Below, piece after piece: positions 26,457 through 34,405 of a DNA stretch of 64,000 nucleotides. Both the position numbers and the translations under genes were made by a program. Position 1 is the stretch's first letter. The number at the start of each line of letters is the position of its first letter. The notes beneath the pieces were generated by a model. That model worked only from the letters and a program-made list of their open reading frames with translations, was not told where the DNA came from and made no database searches. The stretch is from contig NZ_WWHX01000398.1 of assembly GCF_009862125.1 (NCBI RefSeq), positions 1 through 64,000 of the forward strand, in the 5' to 3' direction. Source of the stretch: Streptomyces sp. SID5910. Its GTDB lineage: Bacteria; Actinomycetota; Actinomycetes; Streptomycetales; Streptomycetaceae.

Positions 26457-27635
26457 ATGGGTGAAATCTGGATCAAGGAAGCCGAGCGGCTGGGGGACGG
26501 AAGCATCGGCGGGACGATGGACACCCCGTCGGCTCCGCCTCGCGTCGTCTGGCACACCACGGAGAGCGGCGCGGGCAACGCCGCCTTCGACGCCGTCGGC
26601 TCGTACCTGACCAAGGTCGTGTCGGAGCCGCACATCCTCTACGACCCGACGACTGACCGCCTTGGTCAGTACGGCCCGCTGAACCAGTCGGCGCGCGCCC
26701 TGAAGAACGACGGGTCGACGAGGACGAACCGCACTGGCCGGGTCTGCATTCAGATCGAAGTCCTGGCCCGCGCTGACAAGCCGTTCACCAACTACTGGAA
26801 GCCGGGGCCGAACTTCACGGCACTCATGCGGGCGATCCGCTCATGGGGTGTCCCGGACACCTGGCCTGCTGGCTCCTGCGCCCCGGGCGCGTCTCGTCCC
26901 CGCACCACCTGGGCGACAAAGGGCGGGCACTACGGCCACTGCCACATCCCGGGTAACGACCACTGGGACCCGGGCAACATCGACCGCGCGGCGATCCTGA
27001 AGGCTGCGGGAGGAAGCGGCACCGCTCCCCAGGGCGGGACGTCGGGCTCCGCAAGTGGCTCGTCCATCGCCCGCTACAAGGTCACCATCAACGGCCTGGA
27101 GTACGGCTACGGAGCCACCGGCTCTCATGTGACGGCCGTCGGCAAGGCGCTCGTCGCAAAGGGCTGCTCCGCCTACGCGGAGGGCCCCGGTCCGACGTGG
27201 AGCGACGCCGACACGAAGTCCTACGCCCTGTGGCAGAAGAAGCTTGGCTACTCCGGATCCGACGCCGACGGCGTCCCGGGGGAGTCGTCCCTGAAGGCGC
27301 TCATGGGCACCGTGCCCAGCAAGGCGGTTGCGACGCCAGCCACGCCGACCGTCGACCTGTCGAACCTCATCGCTGCGGCTCGTCGCGACCCGGGCCTGAA
27401 GCAGGGCGGGACGACGCATGCGGCCGACGTCCGCATCGTCGAAGCGGCGCTGAAGGCGGAGGGTCTCCTCTCCGCGACCTACGCGGGCGACGGCTCCTTC
27501 GGCTCGACGACTGTCGCCGCCTACCGCAAGTGGCAGCAGAAGTGCGGCTACACCGGCTCCGCGGCTGACGGCATCCCCGGCAAGGCGTCGCTGGAGAAGC
27601 TGGGCGCCAAGCGCGGCTTCAAGGTCAAGGCGTGA
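26457..27635 (+). CDS. Endolysin: amidase with two peptidoglycan-binding domains
   Basis: The 392-aa protein has an N-terminal amidase-like domain with zinc ligands in VVWHTTES (His33) and GHYGHCH (about 160-166), expected to cleave the amide bond between MurNAc and the stem peptide. Two peptidoglycan-binding repeats follow, each ending in GY(S/T)GS.ADG.PG..SL. A GGAGGGG site supports the ATG at 26457 over the one at 26436. There is no signal peptide, so release needs a holin. Confidence 0.85.
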   Translation: MGEIWIKEAERLGDGSIGGTMDTPSAPPRVVWHTTESGAGNAAFDAVGSYLTKVVSEPHILYDPTTDRLGQYGPLNQSARALKNDGSTRTNRTGRVCIQIEVLARADKPFTNYWKPGPNFTALMRAIRSWGVPDTWPAGSCAPGASRPRTTWATKGGHYGHCHIPGNDHWDPGNIDRAAILKAAGGSGTAPQGGTSGSASGSSIARYKVTINGLEYGYGATGSHVTAVGKALVAKGCSAYAEGPGPTWSDADTKSYALWQKKLGYSGSDADGVPGESSLKALMGTVPSKAVATPATPTVDLSNLIAAARRDPGLKQGGTTHAADVRIVEAALKAEGLLSATYAGDGSFGSTTVAAYRKWQQKCGYTGSAADGIPGKASLEKLGAKRGFKVKA

Positions 27636-27642
27636 GCGCCTC

Positions 27643-27945
27643 ATGGAAGTGCTGATCGCCATCATCGGCGCCATTGGCGTCATGGGAGCGGCGGCAGTGA
27701 CGGCCGCCATCCCGCTCATCACCCGCCGCACGCGCGGCGCAGTGGCGGCGGAGGGGGTCGTCACCCGGGAGGCCGTGGCGGAAGCCGTCACGGCCCTCGG
27801 GGCGCAGCTCAACACCCGTATCGACGACGTCCGCGACGACATGGACGAGGTCCGCGAGAGCGTCTCTCGCATCCGCGAATGGCAGGCCGGCCACGACGCA
27901 GAGCACCTACTCATCGGCCGACCGCAGAACCCTGGAGGAGAATAG
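27643..27945 (+). CDS. Membrane-anchored coiled-coil protein (DUF2746-like)
   Basis: The 100-aa protein has one N-terminal transmembrane helix (LIAIIGAIGVMGAAAVTAAI), a basic RRTRG stop-transfer and a charged coiled coil (RIDDVRDDMDEVRESVSRI). It lies just after the endolysin. It could be a holin partner or spanin-like protein; the gene at 30660 is the better holin candidate. Confidence 0.6.
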   Translation: MEVLIAIIGAIGVMGAAAVTAAIPLITRRTRGAVAAEGVVTREAVAEAVTALGAQLNTRIDDVRDDMDEVRESVSRIREWQAGHDAEHLLIGRPQNPGGE

Positions 27946-29961
27946 ATGGCAATCCCCGCCGGCATCGCGACGGTAGTCGTCACGGGCCGCTACATCCGCC
28001 CCGACGGCTCCCCGCTGACGGGGACGGTGGTCTTCGAGCCGCCTGCGCGCCTGACCTTCCCCAACGCCGACACCATCAGCGCGGGCGCTGCGACGGTGGC
28101 GCTGGACGCTGAGGGCGCCTTCGTGGTGACGCTGATCGCCACCGACGTCCCCGGCATGCAGCCGGAAGAGTGGACGTACACCGTAACGGAGCGGATGGCG
28201 CGAGCACCTGAGCGGAGCTACGCCATCGCCCTCCCCTCCTCGACGACGGCCGTCGACCTGGCCGACGTCGCCCCCGCGAACCCGGCGGACGGTGAGTACG
28301 TCATTGTCACTGGCCCTGCGGGCAAGGACGGCTCACAGATCCTCAGCGGGACCGGGGCGCCCCCGGCGTCCATTGGCGCCGACGGTGACTACTACATCGA
28401 CACCACGACCGGCGCCGTGCAGCTCCATGGTCCGAAGGCTGCGGGAGCCTGGCCGACAGGTGTCGCCCTGGGCGGGGGAGGAAGCGGCGCCGTCTCGTCC
28501 GTTAACGGGCAGACCGGAGCCGTCAACCTGACGGCCGTCAGCGTCGGGGCCGTTCCGTCGTCCGGCGGCACGATGACGGGCGACCTCAACGCGCCGGCTG
28601 TGACCACAAGCGGAACTAGCACCTTCGCCAATATCCGACTAGGCGCGAGCGCTAACTTCGGGGGTGGTGCAGACGGCGCCATGGCGATTCAGAATGTCGG
28701 CACCCCTCCGCCGTCCAGTCCATCTCAGGGCGTCGTTTTGTTCGCGCAGGGCGACGTGCTGAAAGTCCGCCAGGCGAACGGCAGCACTGTCACGATCGGC
28801 GCGTCCTCCTCGCCAGCGGCAGGTACGCCAGGCATTTATGCACCGCCTGGATGGGGCCAGTTCTGGCGTGCCAAGCGCGATGCAGCGGGGACGGGGAAGG
28901 CGACGATAGCCGTCGTCGGTGGCTCCGCATCGCAAGGCATGTACGCCTCGAACCCCCGCACCAAGTCCTGGCCTGGTGTCGTGGCGTCGAGCCTCCAGAG
29001 CGCCTACGGCGACGGCGGATCAGGCTTCCAGCAAACCTCGCTGTCGTCGGCGGTCCTCGCGTCTGGGGACGCTGCTGCACTGGCCGCATGGACGACGGCC
29101 GGCGCAGTGGTCACGCAGACGGGCACGTGGTCGCAGGGCGGCTCGAAGTACGGGCCCGGCGCGAACTACATCTATTCGGACACTACGGGCAACACCTTGA
29201 GTTTCAAGGCCCGCGGCACCGTCGTAAAGATCTTCACGGTGGTCGGCTCCGGCACCCGCCCGAACATGCTGTACAGCATCGACGGCGGGGCGGACGTGTC
29301 CGTGGCGCAGCCGTCGGGGGCGGCGGCCATCCAAGTGACCACGATCACGGGCCTGTCCAACACGACGCACACCGTCGTCATCAAGGTCGGCACCGCAAGC
29401 AGCGGACAGTACCTCAGCGTGTGCGGTGTCAGCGGCGAGAACACCACGGGTGTCGTCGTGCACAACCTGGCCCTAGCCGGCGCCAAGAGCGAGACCTACG
29501 CTCTCAACGCCACGACGGCTCTCAACTCGACGTGGAACGGTGGCGTCGACTACCCCGCAGACCTGTGCATCTACACGGCAGGGCCGAACGACGCGGCGGC
29601 CAACGTCGACCCGGACGTCTGGGCGGCGAACGTGGCCAAGTGGACGAAGGCCGTCAAGGACACAGGGACGGCCACCGGTAACACGGACATCATCATCGCG
29701 GTCCCGCACCTGGGCAAGCACGACGTGACGAACTTCAAGTACCAGGACTACGCCCTGAGGGCACGGGCGCTGGCCGACGTCTACGGCTGCGCGGTGGTCA
29801 ACTGGTGGCTACTCGGCCGGAACTCCTGGGAGTACTGGAGCGGCCTGGGGTACTGGGGGACGAACGCCGGGACCGGCGCCGCTGGCACCGACTCGGTCCA
29901 CATGAGCGACGCGGGCTTCCAGTTCATGGCGGACGCCATCCTCCCGCTCCTCACGTCCTAA
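27946..29961 (+). CDS. Tail fibre / receptor-binding protein with SGNH esterase-like domain
   Basis: The 671-aa protein starts with a beta-rich capping domain, then a GPAGKDG stretch and the repeat SSVNGQTGAVNLTAVSVGAVP common in phage fibres. The C-terminal half resembles GDSL/SGNH hydrolases: block I VVGGSASQG, block III TAGPND, and the final DSVHMSDAG Asp-His pair. It may deacylate wall polymers such as teichoic acid or glycan during adsorption. It starts 1 base after the preceding stop. Confidence 0.75.
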   Translation: MAIPAGIATVVVTGRYIRPDGSPLTGTVVFEPPARLTFPNADTISAGAATVALDAEGAFVVTLIATDVPGMQPEEWTYTVTERMARAPERSYAIALPSSTTAVDLADVAPANPADGEYVIVTGPAGKDGSQILSGTGAPPASIGADGDYYIDTTTGAVQLHGPKAAGAWPTGVALGGGGSGAVSSVNGQTGAVNLTAVSVGAVPSSGGTMTGDLNAPAVTTSGTSTFANIRLGASANFGGGADGAMAIQNVGTPPPSSPSQGVVLFAQGDVLKVRQANGSTVTIGASSSPAAGTPGIYAPPGWGQFWRAKRDAAGTGKATIAVVGGSASQGMYASNPRTKSWPGVVASSLQSAYGDGGSGFQQTSLSSAVLASGDAAALAAWTTAGAVVTQTGTWSQGGSKYGPGANYIYSDTTGNTLSFKARGTVVKIFTVVGSGTRPNMLYSIDGGADVSVAQPSGAAAIQVTTITGLSNTTHTVVIKVGTASSGQYLSVCGVSGENTTGVVVHNLALAGAKSETYALNATTALNSTWNGGVDYPADLCIYTAGPNDAAANVDPDVWAANVAKWTKAVKDTGTATGNTDIIIAVPHLGKHDVTNFKYQDYALRARALADVYGCAVVNWWLLGRNSWEYWSGLGYWGTNAGTGAAGTDSVHMSDAGFQFMADAILPLLTS

Positions 29962-29978
29962 GAAAGTCTGCCCCTCCG

Positions 29979-30008
29979 CGTCACATCCTCCCCTCTGCGC
30001 CCCATTAC
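29979..30008 (+). promoter_or_regulatory. Phage promoter, TGTCAC/CATWAC class
   Basis: CGTCAC (29979-29984), 18 bp, CATTAC (30003-30008), with ATC after the first box and GCGCCCC before the second. It belongs to a four-member family with identical spacing and lies upstream of the dNMP kinase gene, opening an early-type unit. Confidence 0.65.
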
Positions 30009-30041
30009 CCCCGTGTCAGGACGCAGAGGGGAGAGGGACGC

Positions 30042-30647
30042 ATGAACATCGGCATCATCGGGCGTGCCCGAGTTGGCAAAGACACAGCCGGCAAGTGGCT
30101 CGTCGACAACCGTGGGTACCGGCGGGTCGCCTTCGCCGACGCGCTGAAGGAAGCGGCGCTGAAGGTGGACCCGATTGTCAACGCCTACGTGGGGTTCTGC
30201 GACGAGTACGACCACGAGGTGACAACGCGGCACCTGTCCACCGTGGTTCGCGACCACGGATGGGAGGGGGCGAAGGAGTTCGGAATCGTCCGCTGCTTCC
30301 TCCAGGAACTCGGCGCAGCCGTCCGCGACATCGACGAGGACTTCTGGCTCCGTGCCGCGATGAAGAAGGTCATGGGCGCCAACGACGATGGCGTCCCGTG
30401 CGTGATCACCGACGTCAGGTACCCCAACGAGGCGGCCTCCCTGCGACGAGCCGGCTTCCACCTCGTCTACATCGAGCGGCCCGGGGTCCCGCAGATGGAC
30501 CACGCGTCGGAGAACTCCCTGACGGCCGACGACGCGGACTTCCACATCTGGAACAACGGCGACCTTGGCGACCTCCTTCGGTCCGCTGACGACCTGTGGG
30601 AGCACGTCTACGCCGTCGAGTCCGCCCGCTCCGTCCACGTCCACTAA
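30042..30647 (+). CDS. Deoxynucleoside monophosphate kinase
   Basis: The 201-aa protein has a P-loop variant GRARVGKDTAGKWL and the lid/substrate segments VITDVRYPNEAASLRRAG and LVYIERPG of phage dNMP kinases. It phosphorylates dNMPs to feed DNA synthesis. The ATG at 30042 has GAGAGGG upstream. Confidence 0.8.
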   Translation: MNIGIIGRARVGKDTAGKWLVDNRGYRRVAFADALKEAALKVDPIVNAYVGFCDEYDHEVTTRHLSTVVRDHGWEGAKEFGIVRCFLQELGAAVRDIDEDFWLRAAMKKVMGANDDGVPCVITDVRYPNEAASLRRAGFHLVYIERPGVPQMDHASENSLTADDADFHIWNNGDLGDLLRSADDLWEHVYAVESARSVHVH

Positions 30648-30659
30648 CGAAAGGCACTC

Positions 30660-30905
30660 ATGCTCAAGCGTATCTGGTCCCACCTCAACCGCCTGTACCT
30701 CCGAGCCCTGGTCTCCCTCCAGATCTTCGCCGCGCAGGAACCGGTCCGTCTCCGTGCGGCCCTGACGTCGCTCGTCCTGGCCCTGGCCGTCGTTTTCCCC
30801 GCCATCGACGCCGGCACGGCGGAGACGATCGGCGCCGTGGGCGTCGTCGCCCTGCCCATCCTGGTCGGCGAGAGCGCGCGTCGGAAGGTGACGCCCGTCG
30901 AGTAG
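30660..30905 (+). CDS. Holin candidate, two-helix membrane protein
   Basis: This 81-aa protein has a basic N-terminus, two hydrophobic helices (LTSLVLALAVVFPAIDAG and IGAVGVVALPILVGE) and a basic tail ARRKVTPVE. Small size, two helices and charged tail fit a class II-like holin. It is 3 kb from the endolysin, after the kinase gene, so expression timing may differ. Confidence 0.6.
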   Translation: MLKRIWSHLNRLYLRALVSLQIFAAQEPVRLRAALTSLVLALAVVFPAIDAGTAETIGAVGVVALPILVGESARRKVTPVE

Positions 30906-30920
30906 TACTTGCACCACCTC

Positions 30921-30964
30921 AGCCCCCGTCTGTCCCACGTCATGGGACGGGCGGGGGCTTTATG
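30921..30964 (+). terminator. Long hairpin terminator after holin candidate
   Basis: AGCCCCCG...GTCCCA pairs with TGGGAC...CGGGGGCT, an extended GC-rich stem with small internal mismatches, followed by TTTAT. It closes the kinase-holin unit. Confidence 0.75.
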
Positions 30965-31063
30965 CGTTTGTGGCGAAAGACGCTAAGCGAACCCGCGTTC
31001 GAATTGCGCACTGCTCTCCACCCGCCCACCATGCGGAACAGGTCAGAACCTTGCACTATGCAC

Positions 31064-31128
31064 GCGTAAAACGACTTACGCTTTGACCGATTCATGGGAG
31101 GTGGGGTGGCCGACATACCTCCTATACT
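31064..31128 (+). promoter_or_regulatory. Operator-like dyad plus leaderless promoter
   Basis: GCGTAAAACGACTTACGC (31064-31081) is the most symmetrical copy of the scattered 18-bp motif. Downstream, GGCCGACATA (31108-31117) is followed by -10 TATACT (31123-31128), 7 bases from the ATG at 31136. This implies a leaderless transcript. No good -35 is visible, so an activator or phage sigma may be required. Confidence 0.55.
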
Positions 31129-31135
31129 CCGCGGC

Positions 31136-31762
31136 ATGCCGACCTCACCCGGCCCTCTACTGTCCGCCCTCGACGCTCTATGGGAGCGCCTGAGGACCCG
31201 CATAGAGGAGCTACCACCTATCAATCCAGTCATCTCACCGACCAACCGGCTACTTGATCATGGCCCTACTCGATGGACGCGGGATAAGGACGGGAGAGTC
31301 TCCGGTCTCGTCATCACCGTCGATGTCCTCCAGGCGGGCCCTGATGCCGTCCTGGAGACGGTCCTCCACGACGCTGCGCACCTCCTGTGCTGGTGTCGTG
31401 GGGTCGACGACACGACCATGCACGGCGTGTACCACAACCAACAGTTCCTAGCCGCAGCGGAGGAGGTGGGCCTGACGTGGCCGGCCGGGGCGAAGCGGCT
31501 GCGTGGTAAGGGGTTCCACGCGCCTGTGCTGACCGCCGACACCCGGGCCAGGTACGCCGAGGACCTGCGGGCGCTGAAGGAGGCAATCCCGCTCGTCCTC
31601 CCGCACCTGGAGCTACCGCAGACGCCGAATAGGGGTCGCGTCGACCGGCTGACACTGGTCTGCAAGTGCGACCCGCCACGGAAGCTCCGCGTCTCCCGCA
31701 CCGTCGCAGCTCAGGGCCCCATTACGTGCGGCGTGTGCGGTAACGATTTCACAGAGGGGTGA
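31136..31762 (+). CDS. SprT-like zinc-binding protein
   Basis: The 208-aa protein contains VLHDAAHLLC, an HxxxH motif with Asp where SprT metalloproteases have Glu. HNQQFLAAAEEVGL and a C-terminal Cys4 zinc ribbon (CKCDPP...CGVC) follow. SprT-like proteins are frequent in Streptomyces phages and plasmids. The Asp substitution leaves peptidase activity open. The start codon coincides with the predicted transcript start. Confidence 0.7.
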   Translation: MPTSPGPLLSALDALWERLRTRIEELPPINPVISPTNRLLDHGPTRWTRDKDGRVSGLVITVDVLQAGPDAVLETVLHDAAHLLCWCRGVDDTTMHGVYHNQQFLAAAEEVGLTWPAGAKRLRGKGFHAPVLTADTRARYAEDLRALKEAIPLVLPHLELPQTPNRGRVDRLTLVCKCDPPRKLRVSRTVAAQGPITCGVCGNDFTEG

Positions 31763-31763
31763 T

Positions 31764-31837
31764 CATCTAGAGCTACCGTGGGGTAAGGTCTGCCAAAAGT
31801 CAGTGCTTCACGGTACTCTGCCTACGGCGGAGGTCTG
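31764..31837 (+). promoter_or_regulatory. Likely promoter of the 31856 gene
   Basis: TGCCAA, 17 bp, TACTCT is a possible -35/-10 pair, ending near 31818. A GGAGG-like site is not close to the start; GAGAGAGG lies 6 bases before the ATG. Assignment is tentative. Confidence 0.35.
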
Positions 31838-31855
31838 TCTCTGAGAGAGGTCACA

Positions 31856-32623
31856 ATGAGCCCGAAGGATGATGTCGCCCGGCTGGGACAGCGCACGGTG
31901 ACACACGTCGACGCTGCGAGCGTCCAGGCTCTCGACCTCGAAGCCATCGAGCACGAGCCGACGACGGCGCTTATCGCTCGTGGAGCTGCCTACGCCCGTG
32001 AGTACGCCGCTATCGAGCACAAGCCGGCACTACTGGCGCAGAACATCGCGGTCGTCCTCTTGGCCCTGCGGAAGCAGCATGACGATTGGCTGGGGCGGAC
32101 CCACGTCTACCGGCAGGACGCGGCGGAGGTGTACCGCGCAGCAAGTATCGACGACAAGGAGCAGTTGACGAGGCTCCAGGCCAACGTTCGATACCACGTC
32201 GGCAACATGCTCAGGCGCCACCTGACGCCCCGGGAACTCAGAGCGCTCGAACTGCACGACGCGTCACCGCTGGAGCGTCAGCAGGACCGACGCGCCACTG
32301 ACACCGCGATCCTTCGCGCGACGAAGGTCTCAGCTGAGGTCACGTCCTCCACCCCGCGGACGTCCCAGGTGACGAAGAAGGGTGCGCAGCCGGAGGCGGT
32401 TCCCCGGCAGGGGAGCGTGGCGGGTCTGGCCGTCAAGGCGACGGCCGACCACCTACGTCTAGCGCAGGCGGCGAAGGCTCTGGTCGCTCAGTTCAACGCG
32501 GACGTCATCGACGACCACATGACAGACGGCCAGCGTGCCAAGCTCGACGAGGAGCTGGCGGAGATGGAGCGCAAGGTCCGCAGCCTCCGCCGGCACTTGA
32601 AGAAGCGCAGGTCGGAGGGCTGA
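31856..32623 (+). CDS. Unidentified 255-aa protein at the late/early boundary
   Basis: The protein is mostly helical, with an N-terminal half rich in conserved-looking helices (NIAVVLLALRKQHDDWLGR, NVRYHVGNMLRRHLTPREL) and a basic C-terminal coiled coil (EEMERKVRSLRRHLKKRRSEG-like). It is monocistronic between its own promoter and palindrome copy B. I recognise no family. A DNA-binding or immunity role is conceivable from context only. Confidence 0.6.
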   Translation: MSPKDDVARLGQRTVTHVDAASVQALDLEAIEHEPTTALIARGAAYAREYAAIEHKPALLAQNIAVVLLALRKQHDDWLGRTHVYRQDAAEVYRAASIDDKEQLTRLQANVRYHVGNMLRRHLTPRELRALELHDASPLERQQDRRATDTAILRATKVSAEVTSSTPRTSQVTKKGAQPEAVPRQGSVAGLAVKATADHLRLAQAAKALVAQFNADVIDDHMTDGQRAKLDEELAEMERKVRSLRRHLKKRRSEG

Positions 32624-32672
32624 TCGCCTCTTCCGTCAGACGGCCGCCTCTTCCTCCGCGCGCCAAACTCCA

Positions 32673-32779
32673 TGCCAAAGTGTCGAACTAACCCCCTACT
32701 TTCATTTTTCTCTAACGCGTGTAGAGAGAAATTGAAAATAGGGGTTAGTTCGACACTTTGGCCTTTGGTCTGTCCAGGG
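32673..32779. repeat. 107-bp palindromic element, copy B
   Basis: It matches copy A (3306-3412) over its full length, from TGCCAAAGTGTCGAACTAAC through the inner CTAACGCGTGTAGAGAGAAA to GGTCTGTCCAGGG, with only scattered differences. Several differences keep the pairing of the stem, which suggests the folded form matters. It sits after the 255-aa gene and just before an early promoter. Confidence 0.85.
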
Positions 32780-32810
32780 GGGAGGAGGCCGAAAGATCTT
32801 CGACGGCTCA

Positions 32811-32840
32811 TGTCACATCCGCCGCCTGGCGCCCCATAAC
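32811..32840 (+). promoter_or_regulatory. Phage promoter, TGTCAC/CATWAC class
   Basis: TGTCAC (32811-32816), 18 bp, CATAAC (32835-32840), followed by CCATGTGTAAG that is shared with the site at 40023. It drives the RecB-like nuclease operon, whose ATG is 37 bases past the -10. Confidence 0.7.
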
Positions 32841-32877
32841 CCATGTGTAAGCAGCGGACAGCTACACAGGGAGCCAC

Positions 32878-33681
32878 ATGGCCGGAGTGAGCACCATCAA
32901 GAGGAGCGGGAACCGCTTCTACATCGACCCCGACGACGGGGACATCAAGGTCCCGGGCGTGACGAGCGTCGTGGGCCAACTGCCCAAAGACTTCCTGACC
33001 TTCTGGGCAGCGAAGGAGGCCGCGGAGGCGGCCGTTGAGAACTGGGACATCGTCTCCCAGCTCGTGCAGCGCGACCCGAAGGGTGCCGTCGACTACCTGA
33101 AGAACGCACACCGACGCAAGTCGCAGGCAGCGAGCGACCTGGGCAGCACTGCCCACGACTACTTCGAGCGTCTGGCCCGCGGTGAGGTCGTGAACGACAG
33201 GCACGTTCACGTCGATGTGAAGCCTCACGTGAGGCACTTCCGCGAGTTCCTCCAGGAGGTTCAGCCGGAGTTCCTCTACCTGGAGGAAACCATCTGGCAC
33301 GACACGCACCGGGTGGCCGGTTCGTTCGACGCCATCGCGAAGGTGGACGGTGACCTTGTGGTAGTGGACTGGAAGACGAGTAAGGCGGTCTACGACTCCG
33401 TAGCCCTCCAGCTCAGCGCGTACCGCTACGCCGACCGGATCATCCTCGCCGAGACGGGGGATTCGGTTCCGATGCCGGAACTTGCTGGTGGAGCCGTGCT
33501 CCACGTCAGGCCAGAGGGGTGGTCCTTCGTTCCGGTCAAGTGCGACCGGGAGGTGTTCGAGACCTTCCTGGCTCTGCGGAAGGTCTTCGACTGGGAGACG
33601 GCTGGGAAGAAGAAGGTCATCGGCAAGCCCATCGCGAGCGGGGGAGAGCTGGTCACCGGTACGCAGAGGCGGGCAGCGTGA
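32878..33681 (+). CDS. RecB/Cas4-like PD-(D/E)XK exonuclease
   Basis: The 267-aa protein has the nuclease core: GSTAHDYFERLA, then AGSFDAIAKVDGDLVVVDWKTSK (metal-binding D...DxK), then LQLSAYRYAD (QxxxY). Phage enzymes of this type process DNA ends in recombination or replication. It is the first gene of an operon and overlaps the next start. Confidence 0.8.
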   Translation: MAGVSTIKRSGNRFYIDPDDGDIKVPGVTSVVGQLPKDFLTFWAAKEAAEAAVENWDIVSQLVQRDPKGAVDYLKNAHRRKSQAASDLGSTAHDYFERLARGEVVNDRHVHVDVKPHVRHFREFLQEVQPEFLYLEETIWHDTHRVAGSFDAIAKVDGDLVVVDWKTSKAVYDSVALQLSAYRYADRIILAETGDSVPMPELAGGAVLHVRPEGWSFVPVKCDREVFETFLALRKVFDWETAGKKKVIGKPIASGGELVTGTQRRAA

Positions 33682-34103
33682 GGGCCTGGCACCGCCTCAG
33701 CGGACGTGTGCGGATCGACCTCCCGTCCGACGGATACGAGATGGAGGTTATCCACCCGCGCCCTGGGGCGGGACGGCTTCCGAAGGCTGTCCGGGTGGTC
33801 GTCTCAGAGGCGGAGTTCAACGAGCTGCGGGACCAAATACTAGAAGCCGACCCCGTCCGTGCGGAGCTGAGGCGCGACCTCGACGAGGCCCTGCGCCGGA
33901 TCGAGCAGCTCACCGAAGAGCGCGACCGCATGACCGCTCAGTGCGACGAGGCTGTCAGGCGGGCGGCGGTGGTCGACGGGCTTCGACCTATCCGCATGGA
34001 GGTCCCGGCGGAACTGTTCACGAAGCCCGTCGACGACGAGCTGAAGGCCGTCATCGTCAGCCAGGCGCGGGAGATTGCCCGACTGAAGGGGGAGAGTGAG
34101 TGA
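33678..34103 (+). CDS. Coiled-coil hypothetical protein
   Basis: This 141-aa protein starts with GTG overlapping the nuclease stop. A basic N-terminal part is followed by a long heptad region (EAEFNELRDQILEADPVRAELRR...EERDRMTAQCDEAVRR). No known family. It is coupled both upstream and downstream. Confidence 0.6.
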   Translation: MRAWHRLSGRVRIDLPSDGYEMEVIHPRPGAGRLPKAVRVVVSEAEFNELRDQILEADPVRAELRRDLDEALRRIEQLTEERDRMTAQCDEAVRRAAVVDGLRPIRMEVPAELFTKPVDDELKAVIVSQAREIARLKGESE

Positions 34104-34339
34104 ACTACACGACTCGTCGCAAGGCGGAAACCGCAGTGAGCGGAGCCGCCGTAGTCGGCGCCTGTCTCGGCATCCTGGCCGTCATCCCCTTCGAGGCGTG
34201 GCTCCTGATGCTCGTCCTGGGCGCCGTTCACAGCGTCTTCCTGGCCGTGCCGGCGATCGGCTACGGGACGGCCGTCCTGTTCGTCATCGGGTGGAACCTG
34301 GGCGCCGGCATGGCCCGACGGCTCTTCCGCCGCAAGTAG
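34100..34339 (+). CDS. Small membrane protein with two transmembrane helices
   Basis: The 79-aa protein has hydrophobic segments at about residues 15-45 and 50-70, and a basic tail MARRLFRRK. It starts with GTG overlapping the previous gene. It could affect membrane or exclusion functions; unknown. Confidence 0.6.
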   Translation: MNYTTRRKAETAVSGAAVVGACLGILAVIPFEAWLLMLVLGAVHSVFLAVPAIGYGTAVLFVIGWNLGAGMARRLFRRK

Positions 34340-34353
34340 CGCCAGTCACATAC

Positions 34354-34380
34354 GCGGGGCGTCCACATCGGGCGCCCCGC
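34354..34380 (+). terminator. Hairpin terminator
   Basis: Arms GCGGGGCG and CGCCCCGC with an 11-nt loop lie after the membrane protein gene, followed by TTCGC. It separates the nuclease unit from the RNA ligase unit. Confidence 0.65.
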
Positions 34381-34405
34381 TTCGCATGCACACAGGAGGA
34401 GAGAG

